From the NCBI GenBank assembly GCA_964457925.1, contig CAYWGH010000001.1, positions 558,001 to 622,000 of the forward strand: 64,000 bases of DNA, written 5' to 3'. Below the pieces are notes generated by a model. That model saw nothing but the letters and a program-made list of their open reading frames with translations, was not told where the DNA came from and ran no database searches. This DNA is from Coneutiohabitans sp964457925 (GTDB taxonomy: Bacteria > Zhuqueibacterota > Zhuqueibacteria > Zhuqueibacterales > Zhuqueibacteraceae). Of this stretch, positions 32,956 to 40,894 are shown piece by piece (the first letter of the stretch is position 1; each line of letters begins with the position of its first letter). Both the position numbers and the translations under genes were made by a program.

Positions 32956-33200
32956 TTGCGCACGGAAAAGATCACGTCGGAGCTGATCGACTACATTGTT
33001 GAGAAAATCGTTCGCGAAATTCAGCCGGAAAAAATTATTCTTTTAGCAAGAATTTTGAATGATTATACTGAAGCCGGCCGCTATCCCAGTGACCTACCTT
33101 CGACAGCATTGGCAAGGCGGAGGCTGATGAAGTCGTCGCGCTGCCCCAAAAATTGCAGAATTCGTTTTCGTCAAGATGTCGTCAACTTGAAAGCTCCTAA
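32956..33200 (+). pseudogene. Fused remnant of an MNT-HEPN toxin-antitoxin pair
   Basis: Three pieces in different frames. EKITSELIDYIVEKIVREIQPEKIIL is the start of a MNT nucleotidyltransferase antitoxin (an ATG at 32937 opens MVKRRKI in another frame). It runs directly into ARILNDYTEAGRYPSDLP, the C-terminal part of a HEPN toxin, and after a frameshift near 33105 the HEPN end continues as GKAEADEVVALPQKL. The catalytic GSxARG of MNT and the RX4-6H of HEPN are missing. A deletion between two adjacent genes plus frameshifts explains this. The open frame running on to 33297 beyond the homology is not meaningful. Confidence 0.65.
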
Positions 33201-33293
33201 CAAATCAAAAATCATCGAGCGGCGTTCGGCAATTGACGCTGTAAATCTTGTTATTCTGTCACGGGAGTATCACATACCTGATCCTGATTTATC

Positions 33294-34508
33294 ATGATCA
33301 CCCTCCAACAAGCCTTTGATCTCGTTCTCCAACACACGCCACGTTTACCTGCTGAAACACTTGCGCTTTTGCAAGCCTCCGGCCGGGTGCTGGCCGAAGC
33401 CGTGGTCTCGGACATTGACCAGCCGCCGTTTGCGCGCAGCAGCATGGATGGTTATGCTGTGCGCGCGGCCGATGTCGCGGACGCGCCGGCGCAATTGCAG
33501 ATTGTGGGCTTTATTCCCGCCGGTGTTTTCCCGGATATTAAACTCGCAAAAGGCCAGGCGGCCAAAATCATGACCGGCGCGCCGGTGCCGGAAGGCGCAG
33601 ATGCTGTGCAGGTGGTGGAGGAAACGCGGTTGGCAAACGACGGAAAGACGGTTGAAATTCTCGCGGCGGTTTCTGCCGGCAACAACATCGCGCCGCTGGG
33701 CAGTGAAGCGCGCGCCGGGCAAGTTGTGGCGCGCGCCGGCAGCTTTATTTCCCCGGCAATGATCGGCTTGCTGGCTTCTGTTGGCAAGAGTGAAGTTGGG
33801 GTTTATCGCGCGCCCACAGTGGGCATCATTGCAACGGGAGACGAGTTGATTGCCATCGATGAAAAGCCAAGCGCCGGTCAAATTCGAAACTCAAACAGTT
33901 TTACCCTGGCGGCGCAAGTCGCCAAGCTGGGCGTGGTCGCACATCAGCTTGGTGTGGCGCGTGATGAAAAAAAACACATTCATGATTTGATCAGACGAGG
34001 TTTACAGCATGATATCTTGTTGCTCACCGGCGGCGTGTCGATGGGAGATTTGGATTTGGTGGAAGACGTGTTCGCAGAGTTGAATTTCAAAATCTATTTC
34101 GACAAAGTCGCCGTGAAGCCCGGCAAACCGGTGGTGTTTGCCAAATCCGGCGAAAAGTTAATTTTCGGCCTGCCCGGCAATCCGGTTTCGTCGGCGACCA
34201 CCTTCGAGCTTTTGGTCCGTCCGGCAATTCGCAAGATGATGGGCTTCTCCGCTTATCAAAATCAAATTGTGGCGGCGCAATTGGCTGAACCATTCAAGAA
34301 CCGCTCGCAGCGCGAATTTTATGCGCCGGCGCGGGCGTGGTATGACGGCAAGCAATTTCATGTGCAGCCGCTCAAAGCCAGGGGCAGCGGCGATGTCGTG
34401 ACGTATGCGCAAAGCAATTGCTATCTCATTTGTCCGATTGATCAAGAGGAATTCATCGCCGGCCAGGAAGTGAAGGTGATGTTGCGTACGGAGTTTTTCT
34501 ATCATTGA
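33294..34508 (+). CDS. moeA: Molybdopterin molybdenumtransferase MoeA
   Basis: 404 residues, full length. Landmarks in order: RVLAEAVVSDIDQPPFARSSMDGYAVRAADV, KIMTGAPVPEGADAVQVVE, GIIATGDELI, RNSNSFTLAAQVAKLG, LTGGVSMGDLDLVEDVF, KPGKPVVFAKSGEKLIFGLPGNPVSSATTFELLV, and a C-terminal small barrel. MoeA inserts molybdate into adenylylated molybdopterin. With mobA at 2.1 kb it implies a molybdenum enzyme elsewhere in the genome. No ribosome site is visible before the ATG at 33294. Confidence 0.95.
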   Translation: MITLQQAFDLVLQHTPRLPAETLALLQASGRVLAEAVVSDIDQPPFARSSMDGYAVRAADVADAPAQLQIVGFIPAGVFPDIKLAKGQAAKIMTGAPVPEGADAVQVVEETRLANDGKTVEILAAVSAGNNIAPLGSEARAGQVVARAGSFISPAMIGLLASVGKSEVGVYRAPTVGIIATGDELIAIDEKPSAGQIRNSNSFTLAAQVAKLGVVAHQLGVARDEKKHIHDLIRRGLQHDILLLTGGVSMGDLDLVEDVFAELNFKIYFDKVAVKPGKPVVFAKSGEKLIFGLPGNPVSSATTFELLVRPAIRKMMGFSAYQNQIVAAQLAEPFKNRSQREFYAPARAWYDGKQFHVQPLKARGSGDVVTYAQSNCYLICPIDQEEFIAGQEVKVMLRTEFFYH

Positions 34509-34601
34509 ATCGGATCACCACCCGGGCGCTTTTGCTTCTTTTGTGATCGATAGCTCGGGTCCCAAAATATTTCTTCGCGCCGTAGCAAGGCATAAATAAA
34601 A

Positions 34602-34627
34602 AAGCCACGGTCAAACAACCGTGGCTT
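34602..34627 (-). terminator. Terminator hairpin between moeA and the GlsB-like gene
   Basis: Perfect 10-base arms AAGCCACGGT and ACCGTGGCTT with a 6-base loop. Read on the minus strand it is followed by TTTTTTATTT, so it best serves the gene at 34652-34897; on the plus strand the T run is short. Confidence 0.75.
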
Positions 34628-34651
34628 ATTATGCGAACTGCCGTTTTTGGG

Positions 34652-34897
34652 TCAGGCCTTTTTGATCACTCGAATCAAGGCCAGCAACGCCACTGCGCCC
34701 ACCACCGACATCACGAGCGAGCCGATGAGTCCGTATGACTGGATACTCAATACATCGAAGATAAATCCGCCCAGCAAAGCGCCGATGACGCCCACCACCA
34801 GGTTGCCAATCAAACCGAAGCCGCTTCCTTTCATAATCGTTCCCGCCAACCAGCCGGCAGCCAAGCCGATCAATAAAAACCAAAGTAAACCGCTCAT
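34652..34897 (-). CDS. GlsB/YeaQ/YmgE family membrane protein
   Basis: 81 residues from the ATG at 34897, which has GGGAGGAGTAAG directly upstream. Three hydrophobic segments and the family pattern LIGLAAGWLAGTIMKGSGFGLIGNLVVGVIGALLGGF identify it. Earlier annotation of the family as 'transglycosylase-associated' is not supported by any catalytic motif. These small inner-membrane proteins are often stress-induced; the function is unknown. It stands alone between two terminators or convergent ends. Confidence 0.92.
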   Translation of the reverse strand: MSGLLWFLLIGLAAGWLAGTIMKGSGFGLIGNLVVGVIGALLGGFIFDVLSIQSYGLIGSLVMSVVGAVALLALIRVIKKA

Positions 34898-34984
34898 CTT
34901 ACTCCTCCCTGTGTGTTGGTGAGAAAACGGTTGATTTACATGTTCAAAGTGCAAAGCCGGAGCGGAAAAGTCAAGCGCGGATTT

Positions 34985-36373
34985 TTAGTTGACGATTGCG
35001 CCATATACCGCGACTTGCGCCGAGATTTTCTTAATATCGCCGGTGATGACGATCATCATCTCTTCATCGCGCAAATAGGTTTGCGCCATGCGCTGCACGT
35101 CTGCGGGCGTGACGGCATAAATATTTTTGACGTACTCGGTCAAATAACTGTCCGGTAGACCGTGCAAATTCAACAGGGCAAGCTGGCCGATAATGCCTGC
35201 GGGCGTGGAATTTTGCAGCACGAACACGCCGGCGAGATAGTTTTGAATGCCGCGCAACTCTTCTTCAGAGGGCGCCTCGGCCTGCAAACGGTCAATTTCA
35301 TAGAAAATTTCCTTGAGCGAGGCGCCGGTCACCTCCGTAGTGACATCGGCAACCTCCGCCCAGTAGGCGTCACGGTAGCGGGTTGAGATTGAGCTGAATG
35401 GAGAATAGGTGTAGCCTTTATCCTCGCGAATATTTGACGTAATGCGCGAGCCGAACGAGCCGCCCAGCAGCGAGTTGGTGACGAGCAGCGCCATGTAGTC
35501 TTTCTGCGTCGGGTCGATTACCGGCAAGCCAAGATAAATGGTGGATTGCGCTGCGCCCGGGCGATCCGTGAGATGAACAGCGCGCTTGCTCACCGGCGTG
35601 GGAATGTTCATTAACGGTTCGGCACCGCTTGCCCAGCTGCCAAAAGCCTCATGAATCGCAGTTGTCATGGCTTCGGCGTCAAAGCGGCCGGCGACAAAAA
35701 AATGCGCGCGAGCCGCGCCAAAATTGTTGGCATAAAACGAACGCACGTGATCTATCGTATAGCTTTGCAGCATCGTTTCGGTGGGATAAAGCCGGCCATA
35801 CGGATGGTTGGGATACATCAAATTGCGAAATTTTTCGAAGGTAATCGAGCCGGGATCGGATTTTTCGATGCTCAATTGGCGCAAGCGATCTTTCTGCAAA
35901 CGCGATAATTCCGATTCCGGGAACAGCGGATTGCGCGCGATATCGGCGATCAGTTTGGTCAAATCCGGTCCGAACTCGGACAAGACATCGCCGCCGAGGG
36001 TGGTTTGATCCGGCCCGACGCCGATGTTGATCTGACCGCCCATGCTCGCGGCTTCCTGCGCAATTTGTTCGGCAGTGCGCGAGGTCGTTCCCTCTTTCAA
36101 CAAATCGCCGGTCAAGTCTGCCAGCCAGACTTCGTTTTCTGTTTCGTTTAAATTGCCCACACGAATCACCAACTGCACTGTGACTTTGGGCAAGGAGCCG
36201 TAAGGCACCAGTGTTGCTTTCAGGCCGTTGTCGAGTGTGAAAGTTTGCTTCGCCGGCAATTTGAAATCTTTCGGCGTGCCGCCTTCCGGCGGCGTTTGCT
36301 TTTGCGAAAATGCCGGTGTTGCCAGCGCGCATGCGCACAACACCAGCGCCAAAAATTTTATGCGACTCTTCAT
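34985..36373 (-). CDS. M16-family peptidase-like protein lacking the zinc motif
   Basis: 462 residues with a signal peptide (LALVLCACALATPAFSQ). The fold is that of M16 (pitrilysin) peptidases: FTLDNGLKATLVPYGSLPKVTVQLVIRVGN at the start and, in the second half, LPVIDPTQKDYMALLVTNSLLGGSFGSRITSNIREDKGYTYSP, the conserved R..KGY substrate-binding region. Where active members have HXXEH the sequence reads WLADLTGDLLKEGT, so zinc cannot be bound. It is the non-catalytic partner expected of two-chain M16 enzymes; the active subunit is the next gene upstream (36434-37816), 60 bases away on the same strand. The two should form a periplasmic heterodimer. Confidence 0.9.
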   Translation of the reverse strand: MKSRIKFLALVLCACALATPAFSQKQTPPEGGTPKDFKLPAKQTFTLDNGLKATLVPYGSLPKVTVQLVIRVGNLNETENEVWLADLTGDLLKEGTTSRTAEQIAQEAASMGGQINIGVGPDQTTLGGDVLSEFGPDLTKLIADIARNPLFPESELSRLQKDRLRQLSIEKSDPGSITFEKFRNLMYPNHPYGRLYPTETMLQSYTIDHVRSFYANNFGAARAHFFVAGRFDAEAMTTAIHEAFGSWASGAEPLMNIPTPVSKRAVHLTDRPGAAQSTIYLGLPVIDPTQKDYMALLVTNSLLGGSFGSRITSNIREDKGYTYSPFSSISTRYRDAYWAEVADVTTEVTGASLKEIFYEIDRLQAEAPSEEELRGIQNYLAGVFVLQNSTPAGIIGQLALLNLHGLPDSYLTEYVKNIYAVTPADVQRMAQTYLRDEEMMIVITGDIKKISAQVAVYGAIVN

Positions 36374-36433
36374 TATTATCTCCTTGACGGAAGTGATTTT
36401 TCAAGGTCGGAATCTGCCAATGTTATAGTCGAT

Positions 36434-37816
36434 TTATGATGAGGCTTTGGGCTCGATCGTGAGCACGGTGCGCGCCGTGGGCCGTAAATATTCCTGCGCG
36501 GTTTTCAGGATCAGCTCCGGCGTGATCTTGCGGAATTCCGCTTCGATTTGATTGATGCGTTCGGGATTGTCATCGAACAATGCAAAACACGCGAGCAAAT
36601 CCGCGCGGCCAAAACCGAAGAAACCGCCGAGATCATCATACAGGCTCGAACGCAGCTTGACCAGCGCCCGCTCCAGCGTTGCCTGGTCAACCGGATGGGT
36701 GCGGACTTTTTCGACGACTTCATCGACTGCTGCCATGATGGAATCTGGCGGCACGTTTTGATCGTGAAACAAAGAGGCCATCCACAACATCGGGCCGTTG
36801 TAGTTGTACATGTTGCCGAGCAAATAATTGATGCCGCCGCCGATTTCGCCGGTCATGCCGCGCTTTTTTACCAGCGCTTGGCTCAGCATGCTGTCATCGC
36901 CCTGCACTAAAATTTGATCGAGCAGGCCCATGGCATAATACTCGGGCGTGTTGCGCTCGGGCATGTGATACGCAAAAGCCAGCGCGGGGCGGTTCGCCAG
37001 CGAGTCGGGCTTGTTGAATTTTTTCTCTTGCTCCTGTCGCGGTTCGGAGAGATCGGGCTTGGCGGGCTGCTCTGCGGCGCGAATGTCATTGAAATATTTC
37101 TTGATCATTGCCAGCGCTTCCTGGGCTTCGAAATCGCCAACCACGACGAGTGCAGCATTGTTCGGGGCATAAAATGTCTTGAAGAACGCTTCGACATCCT
37201 CCAGCGTGGCGGCGTCAAGATGCTGCAAATCGCCGTAGAAATTGTGCGCGTTGTACCAATTGGTGTTGGCATATTGCGGCATATCGAGCCAGGGAAAGCC
37301 GCCATAGGGCTGGTTGATCACGTTTACTTTGACTTCATTCTTCACCACGCCCTGCTGATTGGTGAGATTTTCCTGCGTGATCGCCAGGCCGCGCATGCGA
37401 TCGGCCTCGGCCCACAGCGCCGTTTCAAGTTTGTGCGCCGGCAGGATTTCGAAATAGTTGGTGAAATCAAAACGCGTCGAGCCATTCAGCACGCCGCCAT
37501 TTTTCTGCACGAGTTGGATGAACTCCATTTTGCCGAGATTTTGCGAGCCTTGAAACATCATGTGCTCGAACAAATGCGCAAAGCCGGTGCGCTCTTTCGG
37601 CTCGATGCGGAAGCCGATGTTGTAATAGACCGCGACCACCACCGTCGGTGCGGTGTAATCCGGCGACAGCACAACCTTCAGGCCATTGTCGAGCTTGTGA
37701 TACTCGACCGGCACTTTGAAGCCCTCGGCCTGCTGGTTTTGCCCGCCCGGACTGCACGCAAGCAGGAAAACCAGCGCAAGCAACGCAACGGTTTTGCGCA
37801 TGATTCGTGACGACAT
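36434..37816 (-). CDS. M16-family zinc peptidase, catalytic subunit, lipoprotein
   Basis: 460 residues; GAGGAG stands 5 bases before the ATG at 37816. The signal ends in the lipobox VFLLAC, so it is lipid-anchored. The zinc site is complete: GFAHLFEHMMFQGS contains HXXEH, and the distal Glu is in NQQGVVKNEVK about 75 residues later. LDNGLKVVLSPDYTAPTVVVAVYYNIGFRIEP and FAYHMPERNTPEYYAMGLLDQIL are further M16 blocks. It degrades peptides outside the inner membrane with its inactive partner at 34985-36373. Codon use is like that of its neighbours. Confidence 0.93.
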   Translation of the reverse strand: MSSRIMRKTVALLALVFLLACSPGGQNQQAEGFKVPVEYHKLDNGLKVVLSPDYTAPTVVVAVYYNIGFRIEPKERTGFAHLFEHMMFQGSQNLGKMEFIQLVQKNGGVLNGSTRFDFTNYFEILPAHKLETALWAEADRMRGLAITQENLTNQQGVVKNEVKVNVINQPYGGFPWLDMPQYANTNWYNAHNFYGDLQHLDAATLEDVEAFFKTFYAPNNAALVVVGDFEAQEALAMIKKYFNDIRAAEQPAKPDLSEPRQEQEKKFNKPDSLANRPALAFAYHMPERNTPEYYAMGLLDQILVQGDDSMLSQALVKKRGMTGEIGGGINYLLGNMYNYNGPMLWMASLFHDQNVPPDSIMAAVDEVVEKVRTHPVDQATLERALVKLRSSLYDDLGGFFGFGRADLLACFALFDDNPERINQIEAEFRKITPELILKTAQEYLRPTARTVLTIEPKASS

Positions 37817-38570
37817 GGTTTCTCCTCAGATGATGACAACGGAATATGGGATTGATCAATGATTTTGGCCAAAAGCACCGGAAGTAGAGACGATGGAGAT
37901 CGCGAGGGCGTTGCATACGATCTGGCGTAGCGCATGAGTCGCAAAAGCGATTGCTGTTCTTATCCGAGTTTCGGGCCAATGACGACGCGGAAGCCGAAAG
38001 GGATGAATTCGTACACTTCAACCAATCCAAATAAACCAGGACGGTGGGAGATGATAATCTGGCAAGAGATTCACCACAATGTTGGCAAGGATTGGCTTTT
38101 TAACTTGACTATGTCAGATTCACTGCGGAGACGCAGCGTTCGCTGAGAATTCACGCAATCTTGCTCTGCGAACTCCGCGACTCTGTGGTGATTTTTGGAA
38201 TGTGACATAGTGAAATTGATGGTCTCTCCATTTCTCCGAACCGCTAATCCTCGCGAATGAATGCCAATTCTTTTCAATTCAGCTGATTAGTGTCGGGAGC
38301 CGCGATAATTCCCAACTTCCTGCGGGGTCTGAAAGCCGTATCTTCTCCGTTTCCGCACAAACTACTTTTCCGCAGGCAGTAGTTCAGTCAAAGATTTAAT
38401 TTTTAAAGTAAGCCAGCGTCCTGGAGCAGCGCCGAGCTTGCTTTTAGGAGTTCACGCTGCCTTGCGCAGGGATGGTTATCATTTCCATCATATATCGTTT
38501 GCGCACAATTTTATGGATTGGCAATGCAATCCCGAGATTTCCACTACGACGTCCGCAATCTACCCAGCTA
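37817..38570. other. Long intergenic region with one palindromic element
   Basis: About 750 bases between two minus-strand genes. It contains the 104-base inverted-repeat element at 38108-38211. On the minus strand at about 38045-37970 a frame reads RPGLFGLVEVYEF IPFGFRVVIGPKLG then stop, which could be the end of a lost gene, but nothing precedes it. Otherwise nothing recognisable. Confidence 0.4.
38108..38211. repeat. MITE-like element with 14-base inverted ends
   Basis: The ends ACTATGTCAGATTC (38108-38121) and GAATGTGACATAGT (38198-38211) are inverted copies with 13 of 14 matches. Inside, CACTGCGGAGACGCAG and CTCCGCGACTCTGTGGTG are also partly inverted. 104 bases long and no coding capacity. 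Size and inverted ends suggest a miniature mobile or palindromic repeat. Confidence 0.6.
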
Positions 38571-38599
38571 TTTTTTGATTTCTACAAAAATCAAAAAAC
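38570..38599 (-). terminator. AT-rich hairpin after the SpoIIE-like gene
   Basis: TTTTTTGATTT, a five-base loop, and AAAATCAAAAAA form a hairpin 15 bases beyond the minus-strand stop at 38614. It is AT-only apart from one C/G pair, so termination is plausible but weak. Confidence 0.4.
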
Positions 38600-38613
38600 G
38601 GTTATCTCTTAAG

Positions 38614-39819
38614 CTACGACGCCAATCTCTTGATCACCACCAGCGTCGCATCATCCTCCCACTTGGCCCGGCCGCCAAATTCGAAGACGGTGCTGAAGAT
38701 TATCTCCAGCAGCTCCGCAGCGCTTTTTTCTTGATGGTCGATGATTAAGCCTTGCAGGCGTTCCAAGCCAAAGGCTTCGCCTTCGGGGTTGTTGCGTTCG
38801 AAAATGCCGTCGCTGAACATCGCCAACACCGCGCCCGGTTCGAAATTGGCGAGCGACCGATGAATGGAAAGCTCCGGCAGCGCGCCGAGAATGATGCCGG
38901 TGGGTTTGAGTTCCGTCACCTCTTTACCGCGAATCAACAGCGGCGGAGGATGGCCGGCATTGGCGTAAATCACATGGCCGTTGCTCTCAATTTCGCCGTA
39001 AAACAGCGAAACGAAACGCGTCGAATACGTGCTGCGATGAATCACGCGGTTGAGCTTCTTGAGCGTGTGCACCATCTTCATTTGCTCTTCAAGCCCCATG
39101 CGCAAGCCGGTGACCACATCGCGCACGAGCAGAGCGGCGGGCAAACCATGGCCGCTTGCGTCGCCCACGCTTACACCGAACATTTCGTTGCTGTAGGGAA
39201 AATAATCGAACAAATCGCCGCCCACCAGTTCGGCGGGCTGCGAGCGCCCGGCGATTTCATAGCCTTTGATTTTTGGCGGGGCCTGGGGCAGCAGGCTGTT
39301 TTGAATATGCGCCGCTTGCTCCAAACCACTTTTAACGGCATCCGAGAAGAGCCGGTAATTCAACGCTGCCCGCACGGCGTTCATGCAAAACTCGATCTCT
39401 TCCCGCACCCAGCCGGCTTTCAATTCGAACACCACGATCCAGCGCTCGCTCGGGCTGCGCACCACGGTGAACGCCGCCGGAATGGTATATTCCGCCTGCT
39501 TGCTGATTTCGGCATCGATGCTCAACGCGGGATCATCATAGATATAGCTGCCATATTTCAACAGCAGTTGCACCGCCTCCGAATCCGCCGAAATTTTGGC
39601 CGTGGCGCGCGCGGACTTCGACATGCCGGGACGTTTCACCAAAACAAATTCATCTCCTTCTTCTTCATAGATGCGGCCATTGCTGATGTATAAATCCGCG
39701 CTGAAAGTATTTTCGATCACTTTAAGAATAGTGAACAAAAAATTCTTGCCGGTTTTTTCTTTGCCGATCGTAGTCAACAGCGAATCCAATTTACGATAAA
39801 AATTCTTCGGTTCAATCAT
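38614..39819 (-). CDS. PP2C/SpoIIE-type serine phosphatase with N-terminal GAF-like domain
   Basis: 401 residues; AGGAAGTCC precedes the ATG at 39819. Residues 20-165 look like a GAF-type sensor (ENTFSADLYISNGRIYEEEGDEFVLV..). Residues 190-400 are a SpoIIE/RsbU phosphatase: LLPQAPPKIKGYEIAGRSQPAELVGGDLFDYF, VSVGDASGHGLPAALL, VIYANAGHPPPLLIRG, LAMFSDGIFERNNPEGEAFG and WEDDATLVVIKR. The metal-binding aspartates in GGDLFDY, GDASGHG, SDGI and EDDAT are all present. Such proteins usually dephosphorylate anti-sigma-factor antagonists in partner-switching pathways; no antagonist or kinase gene is adjacent. Cytoplasmic, no membrane segment. Confidence 0.92.
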   Translation of the reverse strand: MIEPKNFYRKLDSLLTTIGKEKTGKNFLFTILKVIENTFSADLYISNGRIYEEEGDEFVLVKRPGMSKSARATAKISADSEAVQLLLKYGSYIYDDPALSIDAEISKQAEYTIPAAFTVVRSPSERWIVVFELKAGWVREEIEFCMNAVRAALNYRLFSDAVKSGLEQAAHIQNSLLPQAPPKIKGYEIAGRSQPAELVGGDLFDYFPYSNEMFGVSVGDASGHGLPAALLVRDVVTGLRMGLEEQMKMVHTLKKLNRVIHRSTYSTRFVSLFYGEIESNGHVIYANAGHPPPLLIRGKEVTELKPTGIILGALPELSIHRSLANFEPGAVLAMFSDGIFERNNPEGEAFGLERLQGLIIDHQEKSAAELLEIIFSTVFEFGGRAKWEDDATLVVIKRLAS

Positions 39820-39981
39820 GGACTTCCTTTCTTCGAATAATCGGCTGCAATAGTATCACTTTAAGCCGTCAGTTGCAACAGGCAAAAAGCCGTTCCGATT
39901 ATTGATGAAATGTCATATATTGACGCCGCGTTTTGCGCCGATGATGGCGCAACTGAACGGATGGGAATCAAGATCTTCAGA

Positions 39982-40044
39982 CACGGATCAAAGCGGATTC
40001 GCCCTGATTTTATCCGTGCGGATCTGTTAATTCTGTGTTCATGG
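39982..40044. repeat. Decayed palindromic repeat with GGAT(T/C) motifs
   Basis: A roughly symmetrical stretch from CACGGATCAAAGCGGATTCG to ATCTGTTAATTCTGTG, centred near TGATTTTATCC. It lies in the 300-base divergent space between the phosphatase and HAD genes. Motifs of the CGGAT(T/C)A(A)A type repeated on both arms suggest a worn copy of a dispersed hairpin repeat. The rest of the gap has no visible promoter. Confidence 0.4.
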
Positions 40045-40119
40045 CGATCGCTCAAAAAGCAAAGCTTTCACTTGCCGTGTGATCAAATCCTGTTTTCAAA
40101 CCAGGGAGAAAACTTAATC

Positions 40120-40800
40120 GTGAAGATTCTCTTATTCGACATCGACGGAACTCTTATTCATTCCGGCGGCTCGGGCATGCACGGCATGACCCTGGCCTTT
40201 GAAGAGCTTTATGGCGTTCCCAATGCTTTCGCGGGAATTCCGGTCTCGGGACGCACCGATGACTTGATTCTGCAAGACGCCTTTGCCAAAGCCGGCTTGC
40301 CGTGGGATGTGCGTGAAAGGCAACGCTACAAAGAAAGATACTTCTTGCATCTCGCGGAAGATATGCAGAAACCGCGCCCCCATCGCCGCATGATGCCGGG
40401 TTTTCCCGAATTGCTGGATCGCTTGCATGCCCTGCCGCATCTGCATCTCGGTTTGCTCACCGGCAATTGGAAAAAAGCGGCGGAGATTAAGCTTGCGCAT
40501 TTCGATTTGTGGAAATATTTTGATTTTGGCGCGTTCAGCGACGATGAGAGCGACCGCAACAAGCTTGTGCCGCATGCGTTGCGCCGTGTGCAGCAGAAAT
40601 ACGGCTTCACACCGCACAATCATGACGTGTGTGTGATCGGCGACACCCCGCGCGACGTGGCCTGCGCCCGCCCGCACGGCGCCATGGCTGTCGCCGTTGC
40701 CACCGGTGAATATAGCCTCGAACAACTGCGCGCTGCCGAACCGGATTTTTTGTTCGAGGATTTCTCGAACAACGAAGAGTTTGTTAAAATTTTTGTCTGA
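40120..40800 (+). CDS. HAD-superfamily phosphatase (phosphoglycolate phosphatase-like)
   Basis: 226 residues from a GTG at 40120, with GGGAG 11 bases upstream; the frame is open further but has no homology there. HAD motifs: I, LLFDIDGTLIHSGGSG; II, LGLLTGNWKKAAEIK; III, KLVPHALRRV; IV, VCVIGDTPRDVACARPHGA. The cap is the helical C1 type, as in phosphoglycolate phosphatase and beta-phosphoglucomutase relatives. It hydrolyses a small phosphorylated metabolite in the cytoplasm; the true substrate cannot be read from the sequence. Confidence 0.88.
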   Translation: MKILLFDIDGTLIHSGGSGMHGMTLAFEELYGVPNAFAGIPVSGRTDDLILQDAFAKAGLPWDVRERQRYKERYFLHLAEDMQKPRPHRRMMPGFPELLDRLHALPHLHLGLLTGNWKKAAEIKLAHFDLWKYFDFGAFSDDESDRNKLVPHALRRVQQKYGFTPHNHDVCVIGDTPRDVACARPHGAMAVAVATGEYSLEQLRAAEPDFLFEDFSNNEEFVKIFV

Positions 40801-40811
40801 GGAATAACCGT

Positions 40812-40893
40812 GAGTTGCTTGTTTCTGGTTGCTGGTTGCTGTTTTGCCGGAACGCCAGCAGCCAGCAACGAGAAACCAACAACGAGCAACGAG
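40812..40893. repeat. Inverted heptameric repeat over the translation start region
   Basis: GGTTGCTGGTTGCTG (about 40827-40841) on one arm and CCAGCAGCCAGCAACGAG with AACCAACAACGAGCAACGAG (about 40855-40893) on the other: copies of the CAGCAAC heptamer in inverted orientation that can form a long imperfect hairpin. It ends directly before the ATG at 40895, so it supplies the upstream region of that gene, including the only purine-rich stretch (CGAGC). Same repeat unit as at 47451-47497. Confidence 0.6.
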
Positions 40894-40894
40894 C

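Noticed and set aside
37968..38045. Minus-strand frame ending YEFIPFGFRVVIGPKLG
   Set aside because: Could be the tail of a formylglycine-generating-enzyme-like protein, but only some 27 residues remain with nothing before them.
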